Positions 56,505 through 62,639 of a stretch of DNA of 64,000 nucleotides are shown in pieces. The stretch lies in the IMG/VR virus record IMGVR_UViG_3300035199_000798, positions 1-64,000 of that record; one strand, given 5' to 3'. The position numbers were made by a program, and so were the translations under genes. How positions within the stretch are numbered: the first letter of the stretch is position 1; every line of letters begins with the position of its first letter. Source of the stretch: a virus. The notes beneath the pieces were generated by a model. The model was not told the origin of the DNA. It saw only the letters and a program-made list of their open reading frames with translations, and searched no databases.

Positions 56505-57557
56505 ATGGCAATCGATTTCAAATCTTTCCGCGAATGCGCCCCTTACGTTCTCAAGTCAGCAAAACCTATTTTGCTTCGCGGTCGCCATGGTATTGGCAAG
56601 TCTGAAGTGGTGTATCAAATCGCTCAAGACTTGGAGCTTCCTGTAGTAGAGCGCCGCGCCTCTCAGATGACTGAAGGCGATTTGCTGGGGATGCCTTCTC
56701 CTGAAATGATTGAAGTCAATGGCGAGCAAGCGTCCGTGTTCCGTCCCTTCGCGTGGTTCATTCGCGCCTGTACGGAGCCATGCGTTTTGTTCTTCGATGA
56801 GGTTGATCGTGCGGTGTTGGAAGTGCGCCAAGGCTTGTTTGAGTTGACGGACAGCCGCAAACTGGCCGGGTGGACGCTTCATCCTGGCACACGTGTTATC
56901 TCTGCTGTGAACGGTGGGGAACATGGCGACCAATATCAAGTGAACGAAATGGACCCGGCAGAGTTGGACCGTTACACCGTGTTTGATGTACAGCCTACCG
57001 TAGAGGATTGGCTGACATGGGCCAAAGACAACGTTGATACTCTGATTTGGGACTTCATTAACCAGAATCGCACTCACTTGGAGCACGCAGAGGACTTTGA
57101 GCCTAACAAGGTATACCCCTCGCGCCGCTCTTGGAAGCGCTTCAACGATTGCGTGGTTGACGCTGGTTTGCTCACCGAAGAGCCTACCCCTGTTTTGTTT
57201 AATCTGGGCTGCGGCTTTGTGGGGTTTGAAGCTGCCGTTGCCTTCAACGATTTTGTTCAAACTTACGACCGCCAGGTCACGGTAGAGGACATCGTTGATA
57301 AGGGTGCTGTTGAAAAGACTGAAAAGTTCGACATCAACGAGCACGCGGCACTCGTCGAGAAGATGGATGCATCGGACTTGTTCAAGGATGACTTGACCGA
57401 GGAGCAGGCGGATAACGTTGGTGCTTACTTTGTAACGTTGCCATCGGAAATCGCCATGAAACTGTGGGAGTCTGTCGCTCGCTCGGAGAACCAAACTAAT
57501 ATCATTGCTCTCCATAAGCGTACGCACGAGTACTTGGTGACGATTCTGACTGGCTAA
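56505..57557 (+). CDS. MoxR-like AAA+ ATPase
   Basis: A 350-residue AAA+ protein. KPILLRGRHGIGKSEVVYQI holds Walker A (near residue 29), VVERRASQMTEGDLLGMPSP the region after it, and CVLFFDEVDRAVLEVRQGLF Walker B (near residue 98); RVISAVNGG is sensor 1 and DPAELDRYTVF holds the arginine finger region. Phage and bacterial MoxR ATPases act as chaperones for metal insertion or assembly, together with a VWA protein, here encoded directly downstream under its own promoter. The target is unknown. Confidence 0.85.
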   Translation: MAIDFKSFRECAPYVLKSAKPILLRGRHGIGKSEVVYQIAQDLELPVVERRASQMTEGDLLGMPSPEMIEVNGEQASVFRPFAWFIRACTEPCVLFFDEVDRAVLEVRQGLFELTDSRKLAGWTLHPGTRVISAVNGGEHGDQYQVNEMDPAELDRYTVFDVQPTVEDWLTWAKDNVDTLIWDFINQNRTHLEHAEDFEPNKVYPSRRSWKRFNDCVVDAGLLTEEPTPVLFNLGCGFVGFEAAVAFNDFVQTYDRQVTVEDIVDKGAVEKTEKFDINEHAALVEKMDASDLFKDDLTEEQADNVGAYFVTLPSEIAMKLWESVARSENQTNIIALHKRTHEYLVTILTG

Positions 57558-57579
57558 GAAATATTTTTCATAATTGTTG

Positions 57580-57608
57580 TTGACTTTCCCCTTCAGATGA
57601 GGTATAAT
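57580..57608 (+). promoter_or_regulatory. Sigma70-type promoter, start codon at predicted +1
   Basis: TTGACT, 17 bases, TATAAT. The ATG of the VWA gene begins 7 bases after the -10, where transcription should start, so the mRNA may be leaderless. Confidence 0.72.
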
Positions 57609-57614
57609 ACACGT

Positions 57615-58799
57615 ATGGAAAATCAAGATAAGAAAGAATTGGCCTTTGACTTGAACCTACACGTTGCGCGGCTCCTTCAATCGGAGCCGTTCTTCGCTAG
57701 CATCTCCCGCCGGGTCAACAAGATGCCGTCGACGCAACTACCCACGGCAGGTGTGCGCGTCAACCCCCATACAAGCCGGTTTGAACTCTTGTACAATCCA
57801 GACTTCTTTGCTAAGTTGACGGACCTGGAGCGGACAGATGTGCTCAAGCATGAGTTTTATCATCTGATCTTTGAACATGTGACAAGTCGGAAACCTGCGG
57901 ACATCAAAGATCGCGTATGGAATTTCGCTGCGGATCTAGCCATCAACTCTCACTTGGATCATCTACCTTCAGGAAGTTTGAAGCCCGGTGTCGGACCCTT
58001 CGAGGATTTTCCTTCGGGCCTGGCTGCTGAAGCATACCTCAAGCGGCTAGAGAAGATGAAAGAAGAAAGTTCTGGTAACGGGGACGGCGACGGACTGCCC
58101 GAAGAAGGGCAATTTGACGATCATGGGGAGTGGGGCAGCGGAGGCGAGGCCGACGAGATTGCTCGCGAGCGACTGAAGGATTACATCAAGAAAGCTTCGG
58201 AGGAAGCTTCCAGTAGTTCCAGCGGCTGGGGCACCGTCCCATATGATGTGCGCCAAGAGATTCTAGCTAAGATTAAGTCTACCCTGGACTGGAAGAAGGT
58301 GCTACGCTATTTTGTGAAGACTAGCACCCGCGCCAACAAGACCACCACTGTCAAGCGGGTTAACAAACGCTACCGGTACATCCATCCCGGCAGCAAGATC
58401 AAACGCCTTGCTCGCATCGCGATCAGCGTAGACCAATCAGGCTCGGTAGATGATACAATGCTCGAAGCCTTTTTCGGCGAATTGAACAAGCTCGCTAAGC
58501 TTGCCACGTTTACCGTTGTACCTTTTGATACCCGCGTCGAGGCCTCTTTGGTTTACGAGTGGAAAAAAGGCCAACGGCACAAAACTGAGCGTGTGATGTC
58601 CGGTGGTACCGATTTCAATGCTCCCACCGATTACGTCAACAAGCGTGACTTTGACGGGCATATCATTCTGACCGACTTGATGGCTCCGAAGCCAAAGGCG
58701 AGCAAATGCCAGCGAATGTGGATGACCACTAAGCGCTACGCTTCGCGCCCTTACTTCCAAACCAATGAACGCATTGTTGCTATCGAGGATGGACGATAA
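57615..58799 (+). CDS. VWA-like protein with putative metallopeptidase domain (MoxR partner)
   Basis: A 394-residue protein. In the N-terminal half LKHEFYHLIFEHV gives HExxH followed by FEH, a zinc metallopeptidase-type motif; NFAADLAINSHLDHLPSG follows. A Gly/Glu-rich linker (about 150-200) leads to a C-terminal VWA-like domain: IAISVDQSGSVDDTML matches the MIDAS DxSxS, FTVVPFDTRVEA and MSGGTDFNAPT hold the Thr/Asp sites. This layout is the DUF2201/VWA-like partner of MoxR ATPases. There is no Shine-Dalgarno sequence before the ATG. Confidence 0.85.
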   Translation: MENQDKKELAFDLNLHVARLLQSEPFFASISRRVNKMPSTQLPTAGVRVNPHTSRFELLYNPDFFAKLTDLERTDVLKHEFYHLIFEHVTSRKPADIKDRVWNFAADLAINSHLDHLPSGSLKPGVGPFEDFPSGLAAEAYLKRLEKMKEESSGNGDGDGLPEEGQFDDHGEWGSGGEADEIARERLKDYIKKASEEASSSSSGWGTVPYDVRQEILAKIKSTLDWKKVLRYFVKTSTRANKTTTVKRVNKRYRYIHPGSKIKRLARIAISVDQSGSVDDTMLEAFFGELNKLAKLATFTVVPFDTRVEASLVYEWKKGQRHKTERVMSGGTDFNAPTDYVNKRDFDGHIILTDLMAPKPKASKCQRMWMTTKRYASRPYFQTNERIVAIEDGR

Positions 58800-58804
58800 A
58801 AGAT

Positions 58805-58888
58805 GCCACGGTGGTGGAATTGGTAGACACAACGGACTTAAAATCCGTTGTCCGTACGGACGTGCGGGTTCGATTCCCGCCCGTGGCA
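58805..58888 (+). tRNA. tRNA-Leu (UAA)
   Basis: An 84-base tRNA. Acceptor GCCACGG/CCGTGGC; D arm with GGTGG/AATTGGTAGACAC; anticodon stem ACGGA/TCCGT with loop CTTAAAA (anticodon TAA); a long variable arm (TGTCCGTACGGACG) as in class II tRNAs; T arm GCGGG-TTCGATT-CCCGC; discriminator A. Only CC of the CCA tail is encoded. It lies 5 bases after the VWA gene stop. Confidence 0.95.
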
Positions 58889-58900
58889 CCGAGGAGAAAC

Positions 58901-58975
58901 TTGTACGAGTTTGTACTGTGTGTTTTGTTTAGTTTAATGGTGTTCTTGGCTTATAAGGCCTTGGAGCGCCCATAA
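58901..58975 (+). CDS. Tiny membrane peptide
   Basis: A 24-residue ORF starting at TTG after GAGGAG: one hydrophobic helix (FVLCVLFSLMVFLAY) and a short basic end. Too short to assign; the ribosome binding site supports translation. It lies in the tRNA-downstream segment. Confidence 0.45.
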   Translation: MYEFVLCVLFSLMVFLAYKALERP

Positions 58976-58992
58976 TAAAGGAGATTGATTTT

Positions 58993-59133
58993 ATGACTAT
59001 TTTTATGATTGTGACGGGAGTCCTTGCCGTAGCCATGTTGAGCTACAATATGATTCGGAACGAGATGCGCCTCCAGCGCACCGAAAAGCAACTTCAAGAG
59101 GCTCAAGACAGATATACCAATTCAAAAGGCTAA
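58993..59133 (+). CDS. Small membrane protein with coiled tail
   Basis: A 46-residue ORF after AAAGGAGA. MTIFMIVTGVLAVAMLSYN is a membrane helix; the rest (RLQRTEKQLQEAQDRY) is a charged helix with heptad-like spacing. Function unknown; similar short N-anchored genes lie at 59554 and 59687. Confidence 0.6.
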   Translation: MTIFMIVTGVLAVAMLSYNMIRNEMRLQRTEKQLQEAQDRYTNSKG

Positions 59134-59140
59134 TTTGTTC

Positions 59141-59169
59141 TTGACTTTTGTGTAAATTTGTGAGATACT
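59141..59169 (+). promoter_or_regulatory. Sigma70-type promoter (TGAGATACT type)
   Basis: TTGACT, 17 bases, GATACT, in the TGAGATA context of this region. It lies 27 bases before the SWIM protein gene. Confidence 0.65.
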
Positions 59170-59196
59170 AAGAAGCAGTAAGAAAGGAAAACTCAG

Positions 59197-59520
59197 ATGG
59201 AACCTTTAGTCGTTAGTGTCCCCCCTTCAATCGTGCCAATGCCTTGGAAAAACAAGACATATGCGGTGAGCGGAGGCACGTGGCTAGAGGTTCCTGATGG
59301 TACCACCCTTGCCACGCTGCCACCCTATATGGTCTTTAAGGGGTATGAAATCCCCGAGGAATCTTCCCCTAAGCATTGGACCGTGGAGGGTTCTAAGGGC
59401 AAAGTCTACGTCGTGAAAGTGTCGAATGAGGGAGCTTGGAGTTGTACATGTCCGGGCTATAGCTTCCGTCGACGATGCAAGCACGTTGAGAGCATGCGCC
59501 TGGACTATAAGGTTGCCTAG
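59197..59520 (+). CDS. SWIM zinc finger protein
   Basis: A 107-residue protein after AGAAAGGAA. The C-terminal third has WSCTCPGYSFRRRCKHVESM, which fits the SWIM motif (CxCx(n)CxH). The N-terminal part is beta-like with many Pro and Val, and EGSKGKVYVVKVSNEGAW leads into the finger. SWIM domains bind DNA or proteins. The role here is unknown. Confidence 0.8.
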   Translation: MEPLVVSVPPSIVPMPWKNKTYAVSGGTWLEVPDGTTLATLPPYMVFKGYEIPEESSPKHWTVEGSKGKVYVVKVSNEGAWSCTCPGYSFRRRCKHVESMRLDYKVA

Positions 59521-59553
59521 CGATGCATGCGATAAAGAGGGAAGCGACGTAAA

Positions 59554-59670
59554 ATGAAAAAGACTCTTATCGTAGTGGCAATCTTCCTAGCGGGACACTA
59601 TTTTGGTGACGTGGCTATTGATGCTGCCCAAACTTGTTATGAAATTGTTCGTGCTGAACTGGGTCAGTGA
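59554..59670 (+). CDS. Small membrane or exported protein
   Basis: A 38-residue ORF. MKKTLIVVAIFLAGHYFG is an N-terminal hydrophobic helix with a Lys start, as in signal anchors; the rest is short and neutral. The AAGCGACG before the ATG is a weak site. Function unknown. Confidence 0.5.
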   Translation: MKKTLIVVAIFLAGHYFGDVAIDAAQTCYEIVRAELGQ

Positions 59671-59686
59671 AAGTTGGAGGTTATAA

Positions 59687-59830
59687 ATGTTTGAAATGAT
59701 TGGAATGATTGTGCTGTGGTTGGCTGTACTCGGAGTGGTGTGTCTTTGGACCGACTACCGTCGCGAACGCCTACAGAAAATAATAGACAAGAGAGAGAAA
59801 AAAGTTATTGACAAAGAAGAGGATATGTGA
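59687..59830 (+). CDS. Small membrane protein with charged tail
   Basis: A 47-residue ORF after TTGGAGG. MFEMIGMIVLWLAVLGVVCL is a membrane helix; then a basic/acidic tail (RRERLQKIIDKREKK). Its last bases overlap the promoter for the MKVGDLV array. It resembles the protein at 58993 in layout. Confidence 0.6.
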   Translation: MFEMIGMIVLWLAVLGVVCLWTDYRRERLQKIIDKREKKVIDKEEDM

Positions 59831-59836
59831 GATAAT
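59808..59836 (+). promoter_or_regulatory. Sigma70-type promoter for the MKVGDLV array
   Basis: TTGACA, 17 bases, GATAAT in a TGTGAGATAATA context. It lies 32 bases before the first gene of the ten-gene array and inside the end of the previous small gene. Confidence 0.7.
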
Positions 59837-59868
59837 ATGGGTGTAAAGTAAAAAAAGGAACAACACCC

Positions 59869-60051
59869 ATGACACCAGGAACTCTCGTAAGAACCAAACG
59901 ACCCCGGCTCGGCGTACCACGTGGAACCTACGGCTTGATCGTTAGGTCGGCCAAAACCGACAGCAACGCTATCATCCACGAACTTCAACTGATAGGCGAC
60001 GACCTACGCAAGATTCTACGGATGGAACGCGACTTGGAGATTGTACAATGA
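59869..60051 (+). CDS. MKVGDLV array, copy 1 (divergent)
   Basis: A 60-residue protein: MTPGTLVRTKRPRLGVPRGT, YGLIVRS and an end MERDLEIVQ. It opens the overlapping array after AAAAGGAA. The family order is kept (GTLV, GLIV, LEIV). Its end DLEIVQ overlaps the start of copy 2 by 4 bases. Confidence 0.65.
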   Translation: MTPGTLVRTKRPRLGVPRGTYGLIVRSAKTDSNAIIHELQLIGDDLRKILRMERDLEIVQ

Positions 60052-60233
60052 AAGTAGGTGATTTGGTCAGCTTAGACGCGGGGCGCGACATTACACTAAC
60101 GGGTATCGTCTTGAAGATCGACAAGAGTCGCAAAGTGGGCAAGCATGCCTTCCCCTGTTTTGTTGCGTGGAGCACTGGCGAGGCGGATTGGATGCGGGAA
60201 GAGTTCTTGGAGATTATAAATGCAAGTGGGTGA
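60048..60233 (+). CDS. MKVGDLV array, copy 2
   Basis: A 61-residue protein: MKVGDLVSLDAGRDITLTGI, then HAFPCFVAWSTGEADWMREE, and FLEIINASG. The pattern is GDLV, GIV, V-x-W-s-x-G-e, W-x-r-e-x-LEII. Its last codons (NASG and stop) are the first codons of copy 3 in another frame; the 'LEII' codons carry the GGAG site for that gene. Confidence 0.72.
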   Translation: MKVGDLVSLDAGRDITLTGIVLKIDKSRKVGKHAFPCFVAWSTGEADWMREEFLEIINASG

Positions 60234-60384
60234 CTTGGTAAGGTTCCCCAACAATGGCATGGTTGGCCTCGTTGTAAAGGTGGCGATGATCGATCAACAA
60301 CGGTGGTACAATATAGCCTGGGCAGACGGCCACACCGGAAATCGTTTGGCTAAAGAGTTGGAGGTCGTTAATGAAAGTCGGTGA
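60220..60384 (+). CDS. MKVGDLV array, copy 3
   Basis: A 54-residue protein: MQVGDLVRFPNNGMVGLVVK, NIAWADGHTGNRLAKE and LEVVNESR. It overlaps copy 2 by 14 bases and copy 4 by 14 bases; the LEVV codons provide GGAGG for copy 4. This gene is too short for usual ORF cut-offs but clearly belongs to the family. Confidence 0.72.
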   Translation: MQVGDLVRFPNNGMVGLVVKVAMIDQQRWYNIAWADGHTGNRLAKELEVVNESR

Positions 60385-60586
60385 CTTAGTGAAATTTGTC
60401 GAGCCCACTCATCGCGGCACCGAAGACTATGTTGTTCGCGAGGATACGTCGGGAATCGTTCTGGGCTTTCACGAGACGAAAGGGAGAGTCAAGGTGCGCT
60501 GGTTTACGATGGGGGCAACTCCGACTCCTGTTAACATCGGCTATTGGCCGTGGGGAAGCTTGAAGGTATACAGTGCAGCGCAATGA
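60371..60586 (+). CDS. MKVGDLV array, copy 4
   Basis: A 71-residue protein: MKVGDLVKFVEPTHRGTEDY, SGIVLGFHETKGRVKVRWFT, then a Pro/Trp-rich segment and SLKVYSAAQ. The core strands are as in the other copies; the middle loop is longer. It overlaps both neighbours by 14 bases. Confidence 0.7.
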   Translation: MKVGDLVKFVEPTHRGTEDYVVREDTSGIVLGFHETKGRVKVRWFTMGATPTPVNIGYWPWGSLKVYSAAQ

Positions 60587-60812
60587 ACTTTGGCCCGAAG
60601 TGGGCGATTTATTGATTCAGAAATCCGATGGAAAAAAGCACACAGGCTTGATTACCAAGATAGAGGAACGCCCAGGCCTCGGTCGAAGTGGCGTTTATGT
60701 GGAGTGGGCCGCAGCGTGTCCGTTCGATTACAACTCGATTTATGGTTATTCATGCGTCAACATCCACAACCAAAATCACATTTTCACCTTAGTCAAGGGA
60801 GAAAAAGAATAG
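60573..60812 (+). CDS. MKVGDLV array, copy 5 (extended)
   Basis: A 79-residue protein starting at GTG: MQRNELWPEVGDLLIQKSDG, HTGLITKIEERPGLGRSGVY and VEWAAACPF. The VGDLL core is preceded by an 8-residue extension. It overlaps copy 4 by 14 bases and copy 6 by one base. Confidence 0.65.
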   Translation: MQRNELWPEVGDLLIQKSDGKKHTGLITKIEERPGLGRSGVYVEWAAACPFDYNSIYGYSCVNIHNQNHIFTLVKGEKE

Positions 60813-61006
60813 TGCGAGTCGGTGATTTGGTAACGATAAAGCCAGCGAAGCGGGGCGTATATATGATTACGAGTCTCGATGCTCACGATTTACACCACGG
60901 GGGAAGACTTCGCAATGCGGTTACGGTGGTGTGTCTAGACGATTCTACGTCTTCACCAATGCCCATGGGTAAAAAATGGATTGAGGTTATAAATGCAAGT
61001 CGGTGA
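60812..61006 (+). CDS. MKVGDLV array, copy 6
   Basis: A 64-residue protein starting at GTG: MRVGDLVTIKPAKRGVYMIT, RNAVTVVCLDDSTSS and KKWIEVINASR. It lacks the GIV strand sequence but keeps the GDLV start and the IEVIN end, whose codons carry GAGG for copy 7. The NASR end overlaps copy 7 by 14 bases. Confidence 0.68.
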   Translation: MRVGDLVTIKPAKRGVYMITSLDAHDLHHGGRLRNAVTVVCLDDSTSSPMPMGKKWIEVINASR

Positions 61007-61166
61007 TAAACTGGTGGCGGTTGAAAAAGAAAATGTTACGCAGAGTTACATCCCCTATGGATGCATCTGTGAGTACGTGGCCACCTTTGATCGTTATTTC
61101 TGTGTGCTGTACGAGGGGAGAGAAGTGCTCATCAATAAACAATTGTTAGCACCGGTCGCAGAGTGA
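60993..61166 (+). CDS. MKVGDLV array, copy 7 (divergent)
   Basis: A 57-residue protein: MQVGDKLVAVEKENVTQSYI, CICEYVATFDRYFCVLYEGR and LLAPVAE. It starts as the other copies (MQVGD) but the following strands differ, with three Cys. It overlaps copy 6 by 14 bases and copy 8 by 4. Confidence 0.62.
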   Translation: MQVGDKLVAVEKENVTQSYIPYGCICEYVATFDRYFCVLYEGREVLINKQLLAPVAE

Positions 61167-61321
61167 AAGTCGGTGACTTGGTAAAGTGTACATTGGAGGA
61201 AGCTCCTACGTATGGAATTGTGGTGCGAACGGGCAAATGGAATCTCGCTGTGATGATTGATAATTATCTTCGTTGGGTGAGTGTCGAATACCTGGAGAAG
61301 CTGAACGATGCAAACGATTAA
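61163..61321 (+). CDS. MKVGDLV array, copy 8
   Basis: A 52-residue protein starting at GTG: MKVGDLVKCTLEEAPTYGIV, VRTGKWNLAVMIDNYLRWVS and VEYLEKLNDAND. This is the smallest copy and shows the basic fold unit: GDLV, GIV, an A-V strand, W-V-s-x-e-x-LE. It overlaps copy 9 by 14 bases. Confidence 0.68.
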   Translation: MKVGDLVKCTLEEAPTYGIVVRTGKWNLAVMIDNYLRWVSVEYLEKLNDAND

Positions 61322-61487
61322 GATTGGAGACTTGGTAAGGTTCTGCCAACAACCAGACGCCGCTGTTGGCCTCGTCGTTGAAGTCGATCCACGCTTGAAC
61401 CGCATCGGAGTGGCCTGGAACTTCTTAGACGGGCGAATCGGATGGCAGCACAGGGTTGACGTGGAGGTCATCAGTGCGAGTGGGTGA
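61308..61487 (+). CDS. MKVGDLV array, copy 9
   Basis: A 59-residue protein: MQTIKIGDLVRFCQQPDAAV, GLVVEVDPRLNRIGVAWNFL, then GRIGWQHRVDVEVISASG. It keeps all family strands and the VEVI end with the GGAGG for copy 10. It overlaps both neighbours by 14 bases. Confidence 0.7.
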   Translation: MQTIKIGDLVRFCQQPDAAVGLVVEVDPRLNRIGVAWNFLDGRIGWQHRVDVEVISASG

Positions 61488-61671
61488 TTTGGTCAGATAT
61501 AAGCACGACACCAGAGAGGTCGGCGTGATTATTGCCTCGGCTGAGCCAACAAACCAGCTACCCAAACGACACAAGGTATTTTGGTGTGCGTTGCCTGACG
61601 ATGAACCAGCGGATTATCAGCATTCGGATTGGATGCGCGAAGTGGGGTTAGAGGTTATCTCAGCCACGTGA
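61474..61671 (+). CDS. MKVGDLV array, copy 10 (last)
   Basis: A 65-residue protein starting at GTG: MRVGDLVRYKHDTREVGVII, HKVFWCALPDDEPADY, HSDWMREVGLEVISAT. It ends the array without overlapping another gene; its LEVIS end still resembles the coupling sequence. The following 230 bases carry two promoters and a candidate small RNA. Confidence 0.7.
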   Translation: MRVGDLVRYKHDTREVGVIIASAEPTNQLPKRHKVFWCALPDDEPADYQHSDWMREVGLEVISAT

Positions 61672-61702
61672 ACATTGCTCGAAAATATTTTACGCTTTTT
61701 GC

Positions 61703-61731
61703 TTGACAAACCATCAAATATTTGAGATAAT
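61703..61731 (+). promoter_or_regulatory. Sigma70-type promoter for the candidate small RNA
   Basis: TTGACA, 17 bases, GATAAT in the TTTGAGATAATATAA context. No sizeable ORF follows before a terminator, so it probably drives a non-coding RNA. Confidence 0.72.
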
Positions 61732-61736
61732 ATAAG

Positions 61737-61843
61737 AACGTGGGAGACACGGACGAGATAAGGTGTCGAATGGGCACGTTGGTCGTTGCGTAAGCGTTTA
61801 GGCTGTGTCTAGCAGGAAGAAGATGGGAACTTTCTGCGTTTTT
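61737..61843 (+). ncRNA. Candidate small RNA between promoter and terminator
   Basis: Transcription should begin near 61738. AACGTG (61737-61742) pairs with CACGTT (61775-61780), enclosing GACAC/GTGTC (61746-61750 with 61763-61767). A second GTGTCT at 61805-61810 could pair with AGACAC instead, giving alternative folds. The element ends in a Rho-independent terminator. The only ORF of note is 7 codons (MGTLVVA), which recalls the start of the MKVGDLV family and may be a relic. Targets cannot be read; an antisense role is only a possibility. Confidence 0.62.
61812..61843 (+). terminator. Rho-independent terminator of the small RNA
   Basis: GCAGGAAG, a 10-base loop, CTTTCTGC (8 bp with one G-T pair), then G and five T. 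It closes the candidate small RNA just before the next promoter. Confidence 0.75.
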
Positions 61844-61846
61844 ATG

Positions 61847-61875
61847 TTGACTTTCTATGCGAAATATGAGATAAT
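61847..61875 (+). promoter_or_regulatory. Sigma70-type promoter with dyad around the -10
   Basis: TTGACT, 17 bases, GATAAT. CTTTCTAT (61851-61858) and ATAGAAAG (61879-61886) form an 8-base inverted repeat flanking the -10, possibly an operator. It lies 28 bases before the next gene. Confidence 0.72.
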
Positions 61876-61902
61876 AGTATAGAAAGAAAAAGGAGCTAGG
61901 TT

Positions 61903-62172
61903 GTGACCCAGCAAACAAAGACAGTGGAAGTCAGGAGTTACGTTGTGACCGAGCAAATAAACAGAGTCAAAGTCACCAAAACACGGGGCGAAGATGTGAA
62001 GCCCGGTCAAGATGTTGTTTTGGAAGACAAGTATAAATGGCGCGTGCTGCGTAATGAGCGCGGTATTGGTGGCGGAGGCGCGGTACAACTCTATCGCAAA
62101 GACGCCGGTCAAATGTGGCGCGGATACGAACATTGGGACAATTTTAACGTTGTGAAGCGAGGTAATGCATAA
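61903..62172 (+). CDS. Hypothetical basic protein
   Basis: An 89-residue protein starting at GTG after AAAGGAGCTAGG. KTVEVRSYVVTEQINRVKVT and KPGQDVVLEDKYKWRVLRNE lead to a Gly-rich turn, then MWRGYEHWDNFNVVKRG. Beta-rich and basic; no family recognised. It overlaps the next gene by one base (TAATG). Confidence 0.65.
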   Translation: MTQQTKTVEVRSYVVTEQINRVKVTKTRGEDVKPGQDVVLEDKYKWRVLRNERGIGGGGAVQLYRKDAGQMWRGYEHWDNFNVVKRGNA

Positions 62173-62342
62173 TGATGACGAGAGAAGAAGAATTAAAGTT
62201 GCTCGAAGAGTATATTGAGCAGAATGGAACCACCAAACTCCCTAAAGATACGCGAGGGGCGTCCGACCTCTTATTCAGCGTATGGAAACGCCCTCCACCC
62301 AAAAAACGGGGACGCAAGCCCAAACCTAAGCCAGCGAAGTAA
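62172..62342 (+). CDS. Small protein with AT-hook-like tail
   Basis: A 56-residue protein. REEELKLLEEYIEQNG is a helical N-terminus; the C-terminus PPPKKRGRKPKPKPAK contains RGRKP, close to the AT-hook core, so minor-groove DNA binding is plausible. It is coupled to the previous gene through TAATG. Confidence 0.6.
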   Translation: MMTREEELKLLEEYIEQNGTTKLPKDTRGASDLLFSVWKRPPPKKRGRKPKPKPAK

Positions 62343-62374
62343 AACCCCGCTCGAAAATATTTTTCACTTTTCCC

Positions 62375-62403
62375 TTGACATAGACCGCATTCTATGAGAT
62401 AAT
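62375..62403 (+). promoter_or_regulatory. Sigma70-type promoter with dyad around the -10
   Basis: TTGACA, 17 bases, GATAAT. TTCTATG (62390-62396) and CATAGAA (62407-62413) flank the -10, as in the promoters at 61847 and 63059. Confidence 0.72.
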
Positions 62404-62434
62404 ATACATAGAAACAATCAAGAGAGGTTCAAAT

Positions 62435-62638
62435 ATGCCGATGCTTAATTGCCCTAATGATCCAGAACACAAAGAGTTTGTCTTGACCGCAATGGTACCA
62501 GAGACTTGGTTCCTCAACGCAGATGGAGAGTGCGAACACATCGATACCCTCTTCGATGCCCACGTTGAAAGCGATTTGACCGACGCTCGTTGCCGCGAAT
62601 GCGACGCGCCCGTCGAAATTACATCGGAGGACAACTAA
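62435..62638 (+). CDS. Small zinc-binding-like protein
   Basis: A 67-residue acidic protein after AGAGAGG. MLNCPNDPEHKEF and CRECDAPVEI give a Cys/His set (C-x5-H, C-x2-C) likely to hold a zinc ion. It is followed one base later by the next gene. Function unknown. Confidence 0.65.
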   Translation: MPMLNCPNDPEHKEFVLTAMVPETWFLNADGECEHIDTLFDAHVESDLTDARCRECDAPVEITSEDN

Positions 62639-62639
62639 C

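Noticed and set aside
56556-57626. 356-codon open frame on the - strand opposite the MoxR gene
   Set aside because: It is a mirror of a clearly coding AAA+ gene, has no ribosome binding site and no recognisable domain; all supported genes are on the + strand.
59869-61671. CRISPR-like or simple DNA repeat array
   Set aside because: The periodicity comes from coding copies of 150-240 bases with diverged DNA; there are no short identical repeats with spacers.
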